Source: Platanthera guangdongensis
Lineage: Eukaryota; Streptophyta; Magnoliopsida; Asparagales; Orchidaceae
NCBI GenBank assembly: GCA_039583875.1
Contig: CM077161.1
Span: 63,741,885-63,805,884, forward strand
Direction: 5' to 3'
DNA: 64,000 bases
Position numbers and translations under genes: made by a program. Position 1 is the stretch's first letter, and each line of letters starts with the position of its first letter. Positions 10,554 through 21,510 of the stretch are shown piece by piece. Below the pieces are notes generated by a model that ran no database searches, was not told the origin of the DNA, and saw only the letters and a program-made list of their open reading frames with translations.

Positions 10554-10659
10554 GAGCAGACGATGCTTGACGAATATCCGGAGTTGTTCCGCTCAGGTAC
10601 AAATTTTAGTTTTGGTACATGTTTTTCCCTTTATGTAATTTCGTGGGCGAAATTCTTTT

Positions 10660-10672
10660 AAGAGGGGTAGAG
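10660..10672 (+). promoter_or_regulatory. Polypurine tract of element D
   Basis: AAGAGGGGTAGAG lies directly before the 3' LTR, and a purine run there primes plus-strand synthesis. It falls within the direct repeat shared with the leader at 5821. Confidence 0.8.
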
Positions 10673-10673
10673 T

Positions 10674-12958
10674 TGTAACGCCCCGAAACTCAAAGGAGCA
10701 AAAGGGGAATAATTTGGGCCAGTTTGAGTTCTGGCTGCAGGCACACGGCCTGGGACACGGGCGTGTCCCAGGGCGTGTCAAGCCTGTGTCGACACTAAGG
10801 CGTGAAGTCGACACTTTGGTCTCGACATTGTGTCGAGACTGGGCACACGGCCTGCGACACGGGCGTGTCGCAGGGCGTGTCGACCCGTGTCGACACTTAG
10901 CCGTGAAGTCGACACAGTGCTTTGAAGTTGTGTCGAGACACGGCACACGGCCTGCGACACGGGCGTGTCGCAGGGCGTGTCAACCCGTGTCGACACTCGT
11001 CCCGCGAAGTCGACACTTTGGTGTCGACAGTGTGTCGAGACCTGGCACACGGCCTGCGACACGGGCGTGTCGCAGGGCGTGTCGACCCGTGTCGACACTT
11101 AGCCGCGAAGTGCCGAGACCTTGTACACGGCCTGGAGCCCAGGCGTGTCAAGGTGACACGGGAAAGGACACGGGCGTGTCCGAACCCGTGTCAGCGCTCG
11201 GGTTGGAAACGGGAGAAAATCATGGGGGTACACGGCCAGATACACGGCCGTGTCAGTTGGAACACGGGCGTGTCAGATCGAACACGGGCGTGTTCGATGC
11301 CCGTGTGAGGTTCCAGGTGATTTTATTTTGACGGCGAATGAGGCACACGGCCCTGGACACGGGCGTGTGCCAGGCCGTGTTCGGCCCAGATTGGGCATTT
11401 CAGTCCCGAATCGAAGCCGTTCATTTCTTTGACTGAGGATCCAATGGCTGGGGGTTGTTCCTGAAGGGATATACCCGGGTTTTGACTTAGAAAACCCTCA
11501 CTTTTTCCACTTGTTATCTCTCCAAATCCTTGGAGAAAGAAAAGCTAAGGCAAGAAGAAGAGGAACTAGATCCGCCATTGGAGGAGCTTCGGAGCTCCGA
11601 ATCGCAAGCCGACTCCGGATCCACGGAGGCAACGCAAGTGCGGTGATTTCCATCCGATTACTTTTCGATGGCGCCAAAGAGGACCGCAAGGGTAACGATC
11701 CTCATCTTGAGCATGAGTCGCTCTTTTCTTTGCATAGGAAGCCCGCTCTCGCGAGTTTGCGGAGAGTTGGAGGCGTTCCTTCGGGTAGATATGTGAAGTC
11801 CCCGTTGTTTAGAGTCCGTATGCGAGAACGGACATAGGCATTTTGGTTGAAGCCTACCCGGACATGTAGTTCGGATCGGTGATGTTGCATTGCATAAGGC
11901 CGGAGAAGACTCCGTGCTATTTGGTGTTTTTCGGGTTTTCTACGCGGTAGATTGCAGCAGGGAGCCTTGGGGACTAACCCAAAGGTGCACCCGGAAAACT
12001 GGGCGGACACGAGGTCTTGCCAACTTGGTGGCTTGGAAGCCAACTTGAACATAACCGGGTTATGTGACTTGTGATGAAAATGGGACTCGGTAGAAGTTTG
12101 ACCTGCGCATATGGTTTAAATTACCGTTGCGGGCGCATATGGTTTAAATTACCGTTGCGTTGTGAGCACGGGTTAGATGGAACCGTACCCACTCTATGTC
12201 GTTCGGATTAGGGCCGTTGGCATAGATGAGGGTCTTCAGCGGTCTATGGTTTTAATTACCGTGACCCATGCCAGGAAGACAAACTGCTCATAGTTTGGTC
12301 GTCCAAGAGAGGATGGCGGTGAGTCGGCAGACTTAGACTGCGTTCACCAAGAATGTGCCCTGAGTGCACGGGGTGTGTGGCCGTTGAGCCTCCGCCTGTG
12401 ATGAAATGACTATATTTATATTGCTCGCTTAAGCTAATGAAATGCAGGGAAGGAGCATCGCCGCCCCGAGTTGGGGGCGGGATCGTTATAATTTGGTCAG
12501 CATTGCTGACCGTTGCTTTGTTTGCCACCGTGCGGTGGTTTGTTTGCTTGCAGGTGCAGCTGGACCAAGCGGTCAATAGCGGGCTAAAGCCCTTTCTGCG
12601 AAGCTGGCCCTCGAAGGCCCAAGTGAAATGTTTTATGTTTTATTCATGTATGGCCGGCCTGCGTGCCGAAGTTTGGAAAACATGTAAAAGACAAGTGAAA
12701 CTTTTGTAAGGCCTTAAGGCCGACTTTTGAGTATTTTGTAATAACATTCCTATTATCTTGTTAGTGGACATTCATGCTTGTCGTTGGGTTCTTGTTTTGC
12801 AACTTATATAAATTGCTTCCGCTAGAATGCTCTGTGTAGGACGTTGAGATTAGTTGTATGGTTTCCATAAGTAACCACCCGGTCTGTCTGTGGTATATGG
12901 CGTCGGGCCCCGTCCGGACCTACTGCTATATGCTATGCGACGGATAGGGGGTGTTACA
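10674..12958 (+). repeat. Element D 3' LTR
   Basis: Same 2285-bp length as the 5' LTR. Differences I noticed include several C/T and G/A changes within the palindromic repeat block, consistent with methylcytosine deamination in CpG-rich sequence. Confidence 0.96.
10742..11186 (+). repeat. Tandem palindrome-rich repeat in element D 3' LTR
   Basis: This is the counterpart of 3566-4010, at a constant offset of 7176 bases. Unit number and spacing are unchanged, so no expansion has occurred since insertion. Confidence 0.9.
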
Positions 12959-12963
12959 ATTGT

Positions 12964-13111
12964 TGTGCTTGTGCTTTAGATTCATTGCTTGGTAGTTTAG
13001 TAATTCTGCACTTTTAATTTACAGCAAAAGCTGTAATAGCTCTTAATAATTTTTTTTGCATACTCTATTCACCCCCCATCTAGAGTATTTCTGATCTAAC
13101 TCTCACTTTCA
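12964..13111 (+). repeat. Element A 5' LTR, right part
   Basis: TGCTTGTGCTTTAG onward matches the last 150 bases of A's 3' LTR (49657-49817) and ends CACTTTCA. It continues the LTR that D interrupted. Confidence 0.92.
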
Positions 13112-13113
13112 AT

Positions 13114-13125
13114 TAGTATCTGAGC
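13114..13125 (+). promoter_or_regulatory. Decayed primer-binding site of element A
   Basis: TAGTATCTGAGC differs from TGGTATCAGAGC, the initiator-Met primer site, by two substitutions. It lies two bases after the LTR end. The copy in element B at 15612 is better preserved. Confidence 0.8.
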
Positions 13126-13219
13126 GGGTTCCTTTGGTTGTACAAGTTAAATCTTGAACCAAAAGATCCTTTGTTAGATCTACACATTATTTTTTTTTCA
13201 CTTAAATTTTAAACACAGC

Positions 13220-13974
13220 ATGGCACAGAACAAGGATTATGCAAGCACCAGATCTCTAGTTTGCAACCTTAATAGGTTTGGCATCTGGAAGGCAAGAATT
13301 AGGTTATACATGAATTCCATTGATGAGGACATCTACAATTCTATTTTGACAGGTCCCCCACAGGCATCTATATGTATAACATCTTCCAGCAACAATGCAG
13401 TCCCACCATCTGAGTGGACTGAAGCTCAGAAGAAAGCAAAGATTGCTGATGCCAAAGCCGTGAACATATTGGCTCAGACTATGTCAGATGACATCTTTCA
13501 GAAGGTGGCTGAGTGCACCTCTGCAAAAGCAATCCGGGATTCACTCAATAAAATGGTTGCTGGCTTAGCAGATGAGAGGAAAGATAGAAGATCAAACCTC
13601 ATCACACAATATGAAAACTTCAAGAAGGATGAGGCATAAACAGTTGAAGTGATGTACAACAGGCTTAGCTCCATCATCAGTGAGCTAAGTACCTTAGATA
13701 AAGAAATCACCTTGACTGAAGTTAATGACAAGATCCTAATATGCTTCCCAAGCTCATGGGACACCAGGATCTGGACCATCAAGGAGGCCAGATGCCTGAA
13801 TGAGATTTCAACTGAATCTCTATTAAGTAAACTGACGTCATATGAGCAGCTAATCAAGTCCAGAGAGGCAGTGAAACATAGGACTCCTCCCCCAACAAGG
13901 AAAGAAAAATCCATTGCATTCAAGGCTGCTGAAGAAATAAAGCCCCAATAGTCAATGAAGAGCTAATGAGTCTC
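13220..13974 (+). pseudogene. gag: Element A gag, N-terminal part, broken
   Basis: Copia-type Gag (gag-polypeptide, UBN2-like) begins at ATG 13220 and is clearly homologous to the intact gag at 15740 in element B: WKARIRLYMNSIDEDI and TMSDDIFQKVAECTSAK are shared almost word for word. A TAA at 13637-13639 and a TAG at 13949-13951 interrupt it, and the frame changes between 13639 and 13649. Element B is inserted at 13974; the zinc-knuckle half is at 39613. Confidence 0.92.
13970..13974. repeat. Target-site duplication of element B (GTCTC), left copy; right copy 39608-39612
   Basis: GTCTC flanks the outer ends of B's two LTRs exactly. After the right copy the interrupted gag of A resumes. Confidence 0.95.
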
Positions 13975-15609
13975 TGTTGGAACACCCTATTACTACTTTG
14001 GGTCAGGATCAATATGTCTTTAGGAAACCTGTTCTTGACCTCTCTGTATAGATCTAAATGTAAATTAGGATTGAGTCTAAGGGTTAGTAGTTAGGTTTGG
14101 AAGCTACCCTCAAGACCAAGGTTTTTCAGTTTGGCGACTAAGTCATTTCGTCGAGCTCAGTACGACGAATCGTCGAACTCTAATCGACGATCGTCTAGCT
14201 CAACTTTGACGAATCGTCAAACTCCAATCGACGATTGTCTAGCTCAACTTCGACGGATCGTCGAACTCCATTCGACGATCGCTGAGCTCAACTTCAACAA
14301 ATCGTCGAACTCCATTCGACGATCTTCGAGCTCAGTTCGACGATCTTGACTCCAGTATTGATTCTCTATCTCTGAGCTCAGTTCGACGATAGTTGAGCTC
14401 AGATCGACGATCTCTGTTGCTGAATAAGTCCAAATCGCTGAGCTCAGTTCGACGATAGTAGAACTCAGTTCGACGTTTTTCTGAAGAGTTAAAAGATTTT
14501 CAAGATTCAAAATTCAGAACAGTTAAGGAGTTATTGTCAGCAATTAATTCAGAAGATTTTATAGCCGTTTTCATTTATTCTGGACCAAGTTTCAAGGGAT
14601 TATCAAGAAATGTTTCTTTGGACTTTCCCCCAGAAGACAAAGGCAATTAAGGAAGTCAATTATGACAGACTAACGGCTATTCTTGACAGAGGATCATTTT
14701 CTATTCAGAACCAGGGAATAAAACACAAGATTTTTGAATCTCTCACAGCACAGATAAGCAGAACAAGAAGAAAAAGAAGAAAACATTCTCTGAACAACAT
14801 TTTTCTCAACACCAACTGTTCACAAGAGAAAAAGAGAGAGCTGTAGACATTCTCTGTATAAAAGAATTCATACAAGAACACACAACCAAGGAGATCAACC
14901 AACTGAAATCTTCAAATCTCTCTTGATTCAAGTGTTCAAGGCCAACATCATTCAAGACTCCAGACACCTAACATTTCAGCTGTTGCTGAAATCATCATTT
15001 GCTGGAGATCAACTTCTGAAGGCCTATCACCCTACAGCAAAGCTTCATTTCCTGAACATCTCAAGAACTCAGGGGGAGCTTTGACAACATCAAATTCACA
15101 TAGTATTCTCAACTGCTTTGAGAAAGAGAAGACTTCCATAACTCTCTCATCCCCATCTCTGTAAACAGTTTTTCAAACTCCCTTCAAAAGTTTGTGCTTG
15201 ATTTTTGAGCACCTTATCAAAAGCTCATTGGTAGCAAGACACCTGATCAAAAAATCTGATTTGGTTTTTGAGCACCTTATCAAAAGCTCATTGGTGCCCA
15301 GGACACCTGATCAACTCATCCTGCAGTGTATTCCTACCTAGGGTGGTAGAAGAGTGGATGTACCCAAGTTTAGGGGAACCACTATAGCTTCTTGTGTCTT
15401 CTGGCTTGCTTGTCTTTATTTTTGTTTCTGGCTGTGATTGATCTGTGATTTATCTGTGATTAGTTTCTTTTGTAGACTGTGATTAGATAGGTTCTGTACT
15501 ATTTGCTTCCCTGTTCACTCAGATTACAACAATTGTTGTAAAGAGTTTTTAAGAACCATACTCTATTCACCCCCTCTCTAGAGTATATCCGATCTAACTC
15601 GCACTTTCA
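13975..15609 (+). repeat. Element B 5' LTR
   Basis: Begins TGTTGGAACACC, ends CGCACTTTCA. It holds the inverted TCGTCGA/TCGACGA array near its start. A TATAAAAG at 14857 is absent from the partner LTR. The conserved TATA position of the family reads CTGTAAACAG here, near 15160, so the native promoter of this copy is damaged. Confidence 0.95.
14145..14485 (+). repeat. Array of TCGTCGA/TCGACGA inverted pairs in element B LTR
   Basis: Here the words alternate in orientation. The clearest pair is a perfect hairpin at 14256-14280, with arms GATCGTCGAA and TTCGACGATC around a 5-base loop. The partner LTR keeps it at 38253-38277. The word is the same as in element A, but the arrangement is inverted rather than direct. 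Confidence 0.88.
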
Positions 15610-15611
15610 AT

Positions 15612-15622
15612 TGGTATCAGAG
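15612..15622 (+). promoter_or_regulatory. Primer-binding site of element B (initiator tRNA-Met type)
   Basis: TGGTATCAGAG lies two bases after the LTR end. The leader to the gag ATG is about 117 bases. Confidence 0.92.
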
Positions 15623-15739
15623 GGAGGTTGGTTAAACATACCACACCTTGGTGGTTGCACAGGCTAACTCCTGAACCCAAAGATTCCTAGTTAGATCTGC
15701 TTGTTTTGATTTTATTGTTAGATCATCTCTTCACAAATC

Positions 15740-17755
15740 ATGACCCAAAACAAAGATTATGCTAGCACCAGACCTCCAGTGTACAATCTGTCCAAATTTG
15801 CACTTTGGAAAGCAAGGATTAGATTATACATGAATTCTATTGACGAGGATATTTTTAATTCTGTTTTGACAGTTTGTCCAAGACCTCCAGAGAACACAAG
15901 CACAAATGTTGTTCCACCTCCATCAGGAACAGATGCTGATATCAAGAAGTGGAAGGTAGCTGATGCAAAGGCTATGAATATCTTAGCCCAGACCATGTCT
16001 GATGACATCTTTCAAAAGGTGGCTGAATGTAATTCAGCAAAGGAAATCTGGGATAAGCTCACTGAAATAGTGTCAGGATCAGCTGATGAAAGAAAGGACA
16101 GGAGATCCCACCTCATATCCCAATATGAGAATTTCAAGAAAGGAGAAGCTGAGCCAGTAGCTGAAATGTATAACAGGCTCAGTCTGATAGTTAATGAACT
16201 CAAGACTTTGGATAAGGAGATATCACTGACTGAACTTAATGACAAAATCCTAATGTTCTTCCCAAGCACTTGGGACTCAAGAATCTGTCCAATCAAGGAT
16301 GCGAGAAGTCTGAATGAGATCACCACAGAAGCTCTTTTGGGCAAGCTCAAATCTTATGAGCTGCTCATTAAGAACAGAGAAGAAGAGCAGAAGGCTGCCT
16401 CACCAGCCACAAGGAAAGAAAAGACAATAGCTTTCAAGGCAACTGAAGATCATCCTGAAGACAAAGTCAAAGGCAATGATGAGCTGTTTAGTCTATTGGC
16501 CAAAAGATTTTACAAGATGTCCAGAAAGGACTTCAGAAAGACATCATACAAGGAGCATGGTAAGCCAAGGTATGATAGATCAAATAATAAAGAAATTGTC
16601 TGCTTTGGTTGCAGGAAACCAGGGCACATTGTACCTGACTGTCTAGAGAACAAAAACAAGGACAGAAAGGATAAGAAAGAAAGAAGAAGAGATAAAGACT
16701 TCAAGAAAAATGGCAATGGAAAACCCTCCTCAAGCAAGAACAAACACACAAGGAAGGGATTTATTGCTGAATCCTGGAGTGAAATTGAAGAAGAATCAGA
16801 AGCTTCATCCAGCTCCAGTGATGATGAAAATGATGCAGAAGAGAAGGAGTTCTGCATGATGGCAATCAATGCCTCTCAACACAATTCTGATGCAGAAGAG
16901 TCAGAGTCAGACTCAGAGACTCAACTTGAAGAGGACCAGGTAATTAGTTCATTTGATTTCAATTCAGAGGACTTTATGTCTGAGTTTAAAGCATTATGTT
17001 TAGACTTACTAAAATCTGAGAAGGAAATTATCTCTCTCAGAAATCAATTATCTGAACATAATACCTTAAAGTCAGAAAACCTCAAACTCTCTGAGGAGTT
17101 GGAGTGCTGTAGGGAGCAGATAGCTTCACTGAAAGGTGAGCTATCAGAGACCAAGAAGCTTGAAGAATCCCTTAATGGGAGAAGTATCAAGCTGATGGAC
17201 ATCACAAGCACAGTGAACTCCAGATTCAATAGCACATTGGGCTTGGGTGCTTCATCCAGCCAACCTATAGTTCTAACAACCCCAATCAAGTTGATTTCTG
17301 ATAAAGGGAAGGGAGTTGCAGAGGTAGCTAGGAAGAATTCTGATCTGCCTAAGGAAACTAAGTTCCAGCAGAAATCGTCGAATGGAGCTCGACGATCGCC
17401 GAACGCAGATCGACGATCTCAGGCAAAATCGTCGAACTCTGGTCGACGATCTCTAATTCCTGAACTCTACCACAGTCGACCGTCGAACGAAGCTCGACGA
17501 TCTGACCCAAGATCGTCGAACGCAGCTCCACGATCGTCAAACAGAGATCAGAGCTCTGGAAATTCTTTCAAGGGTAAATCAAAATCCAATCCTAGGGGTC
17601 CTTCATCCCAAAGCTTTAACCCTTATACTGAATGGATAATACCTCCAAGGAGATATCATCCTAAAGGTTATAAGAGTCAACCTGAGATGTCTTTTATTTT
17701 TGAGTTTAAAGGTTATCAACCTAGGCCCAAGGGAAACTGGGTCAAAAACAAATGA
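15740..17755 (+). CDS. gag: Element B gag
   Basis: An open frame of 671 residues starting ATGACCCAAAACAAAG. The copia gag domain covers about residues 15-240. A CCHC knuckle, CFGCRKPGHIVPDC, lies near residue 288, followed by Lys/Arg-rich and acidic Ser-rich stretches and a coiled-coil-like segment at about 405-490 (SEKEIISLRNQL). The C-terminal part, about 545-600, repeats SSN-x-RRS because the DNA there is an array of TCGTCGA/TCGACGA words. It ends WVKNK-TGA; pol lies in the +1 frame after an acceptor-like CAG at 17771. It is the only complete copia gag in the window. Confidence 0.95.
   Translation: MTQNKDYASTRPPVYNLSKFALWKARIRLYMNSIDEDIFNSVLTVCPRPPENTSTNVVPPPSGTDADIKKWKVADAKAMNILAQTMSDDIFQKVAECNSAKEIWDKLTEIVSGSADERKDRRSHLISQYENFKKGEAEPVAEMYNRLSLIVNELKTLDKEISLTELNDKILMFFPSTWDSRICPIKDARSLNEITTEALLGKLKSYELLIKNREEEQKAASPATRKEKTIAFKATEDHPEDKVKGNDELFSLLAKRFYKMSRKDFRKTSYKEHGKPRYDRSNNKEIVCFGCRKPGHIVPDCLENKNKDRKDKKERRRDKDFKKNGNGKPSSSKNKHTRKGFIAESWSEIEEESEASSSSSDDENDAEEKEFCMMAINASQHNSDAEESESDSETQLEEDQVISSFDFNSEDFMSEFKALCLDLLKSEKEIISLRNQLSEHNTLKSENLKLSEELECCREQIASLKGELSETKKLEESLNGRSIKLMDITSTVNSRFNSTLGLGASSSQPIVLTTPIKLISDKGKGVAEVARKNSDLPKETKFQQKSSNGARRSPNADRRSQAKSSNSGRRSLIPELYHSRPSNEARRSDPRSSNAAPRSSNRDQSSGNSFKGKSKSNPRGPSSQSFNPYTEWIIPPRRYHPKGYKSQPEMSFIFEFKGYQPRPKGNWVKNK
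17374..17535 (+). repeat. TCGTCGA/TCGACGA array inside the gag coding sequence of B
   Basis: Six or so inverted pairs such as TCGTCGAATGGAGCTCGACG lie in frame in gag and give SSN-x-RRS peptides. A decayed version is at the same place in A (40530-40780). The word is thus found in the LTR, in gag and in the spacer after pol of both copia elements. Confidence 0.85.
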
Positions 17756-17761
17756 CTTATT

Positions 17762-17771
17762 TTATGTGCAG
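17762..17771 (+). promoter_or_regulatory. Splice-acceptor-like site before pol of element B
   Basis: TTATGTGCAG directly precedes GTGAAG, which is in phase with the protease. In element A the same place reads TTCTATTGCAG before GTGAAG. The spacing from the last gag Trp codon is 34 bases in both. This could be a 3' splice site for a pol mRNA; no donor is assigned. Confidence 0.4.
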
Positions 17772-20665
17772 GTGAAGACCTATCTAACATCTAACCAGCA
17801 ATGGTACTTGGATAGTGGGTGCTCAAAGCACATGACAGGAAATAAGGACAACCTCACATCCTTTAAAGCCAAGCTTGGACCCAAAGTTATATTTGGTGAT
17901 TCAAACTTTGGACAAACTAAAGGATATGGTGCAGTCCAGATTGGAACAGTGACATTCAAGAAGGTAGTTTATGTGGAAGGACTGAAGCACAATTTGATAA
18001 GTATCAGTTAGCTATGTGATGAAGGCTACCAGGTGACTTTCAGCAAAGCATTATGCAAGATCAAGTCAGAGGACAACACAACTGTGTTGACAGGTAAAAG
18101 GAAAGGTAACATCTATCTAGTAGATTTTCTTTCAACAGATGTAGATATTTGCCTGTTCAATTCTGTTTGTAGACCTAATGTTTTATGGCATAAGAGATTA
18201 GGATATTTAAACCTTAGAACCATTGCTAGGTTATCCAAGGACAACCTTTTTAGAGAACTACCTTCTGGCCCCTACAAGGAGGAAGGACTCTGCAGGGCTT
18301 GTCAATTAGGCAAGCAAACTAAAAATAGTTTCAAATCACTTAATAAGAGTGATTCACCTAGGATCTTGTATCTGTTACACATGGATCTTTTTGGACCCAT
18401 TACAGTACAAAGCCTGGAGGGAAATCTTACACCTTAGTAGTTGTAGATGACTTCTCTAGATTCACATGGGTGTTCTTTCTGAGAAAGAAGTCTGATAACT
18501 TTAAGTGTTTGACAGAGTTTCTCAAATGTATACAGATTGAGTTCAATACTCACATTGCCCTGATCAGAAGTGATCATGGGACAGAGTTTGATTCTCTTCT
18601 TATGCAAGAGTTCTGTCAGAGTGAAGGGATCAGGCACACTTTCTCAGCTCCTAGAGCTCCTCAACAAAAATGGGGTAGCTGAAAGAAAAAATAGAACCCT
18701 TACTGAATCTGCCACTACATTGTTGTCAGATGCTCACCTTCCTCTATATTTTTGGGTAGAGACAGTGAACACCTCCAACTATGTGCTGAACAGAAGTTTA
18801 ATACATAAACTAAAGGGAAAGACTCCCTATGAACTACTCAAAGGGAAGAAACCTAAAGTTGATTATTTTAGAATTTTTGGTTGTATTTGTTATATACATA
18901 ATAATGACAAGAGATATTTAGCAAAATTTCAAGATAAAGTTGATGAAGGAGTGTTTCTGGGATACTCCATGATCAGTAAGGCTTATAGGGTTTATAATAA
19001 ATCATGTCTTAAAATTGAAGAATCTGTTCACATATCATTTGATGAATCTAACATGTCTTTCAAGGAGAAGAACACTTCTACCATAGAACCTTTGCAGGTA
19101 CATTCTCTTGCTGAAGATTTGGACAGTTTACAGGTTACTCAAGAAGATGAAAGCAGTCAAGATGAAGAAAGCATTCAACATATTGAGGTGAAATAACTTG
19201 AAGAGCCAGTTGTTGTACCACAAGAGGAAACAACAACACAGGTTGGTGAACAATCAACACCCCCTGTTGATTTAGTAACATCAAGAGACCATCCAATTTC
19301 CCAAGTAATTGGAGACATCTCAGCTGGTGTACAAACCAGAAATCAGGTTAACCAAAACCTGTTGCACACTTGCTTCCTATCTCAAATTGAACCTCAATCC
19401 ATTCAAGATGCAGAGCAAGATCCACACTGGATCATTGCAATGCAAGAAGAGTTGCATCAATTTGAAAGGAACAAAGTTTGGGAACTAGTACCAAAGCCTA
19501 AGGATCACTCCATTGTTGGAACAAAGTGGGTGTTCAGAAAAAATTGGATGATCAAGGATTAATTGTAAGGAACAAGGCAAGACTAGTTGCTCAAGGATAC
19601 TCACAAGAAGAAGGCATAGACTATGAACAGACTTTTGCACCAGTTGCAAGATTGGAAGCCATCAGAATCTTCTTAGCTTATGCAGCATACAAAGGCTTCA
19701 CGGTATATCAGATGAATGTAAAGAGTGCATTTCTCAATGGAGACATCAAGGAAGAAGTCTATGTCAGACAACCTCCAGGTTTTATCTCTCCAACTTATCC
19801 TGATTATATTTTTAAGTTGAACAAAGCATTATATGGTCTCAAGCAAGCTCCTAGAGCATGGTATGAGACCCTAGCATGTTTCCTTCTGGAAAATGGATTT
19901 ATAAAGGGTAGAGTAGACCAAACTCTTTTCATTAGAACTCATAAGTCCCATACCCTACTAGTACATATTTATATAGATGATATTATTATTGGCTCTACTA
20001 ATTCAAATTTGTGCAGAAGGTTTTCCAACCTAATGCATTCTAAATTTGAAATGAGTAGCATGGGTGAGCTATCCTTCTTTCTAGGATTGCAAGTCAAACA
20101 ACATGCTGAAGGCATCTTTATTTCTCAAACTAAGTATGCAAATGAGTTGGTCAAGAAATTTGGTATGTCTGAAGCATCCTGTATGAAAACACCCATGCCT
20201 ACTAATGTTGTATTGGATGCTGATGAACATGGGAAACCTGTTGATCAGACAACATATAGAGCAATGATTGGCTCTTTACTGTACCTTACAACTAGTAGAC
20301 CAGACATAATGTTTGCTACATGCATATGTGCTAGATTCCAAGTGAGCCCTAGAGAGTCACACCTAACTTTAGTAAAAAGGATTCTTAGGTATGTTAAAAG
20401 TTGTCCAAATCTAGGTCTCTAGTATCCAAAAGATTCAGCATTTGACTTAACTGGAATTTCTGATGCTGATTATGATGGTTGCAGAATTGACAGAAAAAGC
20501 ACCAGTGGAACTTGTTAGTTTCTTGGTGACAGACTTGTGTCCTGGTTTTGCAAGAAACAAATATCTGTGTCAACTTCAACTGCTGAAGCTGAATATATGG
20601 CTGCAGGTAGTTGTTGTTCACAAATATTGTGAATTCAAAACCAACTCCTAGACTATGGCTACAAC

Positions 20666-20670
20666 TTAGA
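20666..20670. repeat. Target-site duplication of element C (TTAGA), left copy; right copy 33984-33988
   Basis: TTAGA borders both outer LTR ends of C. The RNase H frame of B continues after the right copy. Confidence 0.95.
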
Positions 20671-21421
20671 TGTTGATGCACGAAAACACAAGGGAGGTCG
20701 AGCACAACCAGCTAACTGTTCGAACACAGGGGGAATAGGGAGACTGCGAGTAGCGATCTACTAAGCGGATGAGAGCTGGAAGAAGAGCAGGGCCGTGAAC
20801 CACGACAACAACAGACTTCGCACGTCGCGGCCTGAATGCCTCTCTTGCGACGGGCTTTCCCTTGATTGAAGAAGGATATAGTTACAAGTGAAAGGAAAAG
20901 ACTGAGGGAAGCAGAGCAAGGGGGAGTCCGCAAGGCATAGGATTCGAGTCCGCAGCCTGTAACAAGTAGGCTCCTGGGTCCGAGTCAGCGTGCCTTGAGT
21001 GCACCACCTCCCCCCTATTTATAGGATAGGGGGCCTGCCCAAACGGGCAGGGCTAAAATAACCGGCTGCCCGGGGTACAGGAGAACCGGGCAGCGGTGAC
21101 GGGAAGCAAAAAGGAAAGAACACGCCAGTCCGCACAGAGGTGGCGGACTGGGCTCGCGAGCTGGAGCTTCCACTGCTGCTGGGCGCGCCCACTGGAGGGC
21201 GGCGGCCTGGGCGGATGAGATACTGCGTCCGCCGCTGGAGAACCTGTTGCCCAATGCGCCGGCAGACTGAGCGGACTGGTCCTTGCGTCCGCTGCTGGAG
21301 TATCACCCTTGGCGCCCGACTGGTGACAGTGCCGGACTGGGCGGACGGACAAATCCTGTCCGCGCCTGCTGAATGGGGGGCTTTGGAATCTTGCAGTACG
21401 TTGCGGACTGAGGGGTTAACA
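20671..21421 (-). repeat. Element C 3' LTR
   Basis: Same 751-bp length as 33233-33983. A TATA box on the minus strand, reading CTATAAATAG, lies at 21015-21024. The sequence is rich in GCGGACT/AGTCCGC words. Confidence 0.95.
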
Positions 21422-21432
21422 TAATCCCCGCA
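21422..21432 (-). promoter_or_regulatory. Polypurine tract of element C
   Basis: On the minus strand TGCGGGGATTA directly precedes the LTR start TGTTAACC. It is a short purine-rich run, in the expected place. Confidence 0.6.
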
Positions 21433-21510
21433 CATTTTTAAGTTTCCAGAAAACTTCGAAAATGTTCTCTTAACCGCCGAGTCCGCAAACCTCGAAAACA
21501 CCGCCAACGC

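Larger units (their letters stand above)
3498..12958 (+). mobile_element. Element D: Tekay/Del-type chromovirus (Ty3/gypsy), nearly intact
   Basis: Two 2285-bp LTRs (TGTAACGCCCC ... GTGTTACA) flank an iMet primer site, gag, pol in gypsy order (protease, RT, RNase H, integrase) and a polypurine tract. By eye the LTRs differ at about a dozen positions, roughly 0.5 per cent, so this is the youngest insertion in the window. Clade assignment rests on the LTR and primer type, the gag and the shortened chromodomain-like tail of integrase. It lies within the 5' LTR of element A. Confidence 0.95.
17751..20670 (+). pseudogene. pol: Element B pol, protease to RNase H, broken and cut by C
   Basis: Copia order. 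The protease has the DSGCSKHMTG motif near 17812. The GAG-pre-integrase zinc segment runs from about 18180 to 18330 and ends CRACQLGKQTK. Integrase spans about 18370-19060 with DDFSRFTWVF and RSDHGTEF. RT spans about 19440-20130 with the catalytic YIDD box near 19970, and RNase H follows from about 20450. Stops occur at 18009, 19194, 20420 and near 20517. Indels lie near 18413 (one base lost), 18667 (one extra A, restoring the frame) and 19540. Element C is inserted at 20670; the last RNase H codons are at 33989-34238. Confidence 0.95.

Noticed and set aside
17740..17755. A -1 frameshift heptamer (A-rich run before the gag stop of B)
   Set aside because: The run in the reading frame is C AAA AAC, not a canonical slippery heptamer, and the pol frame is +1, not -1.
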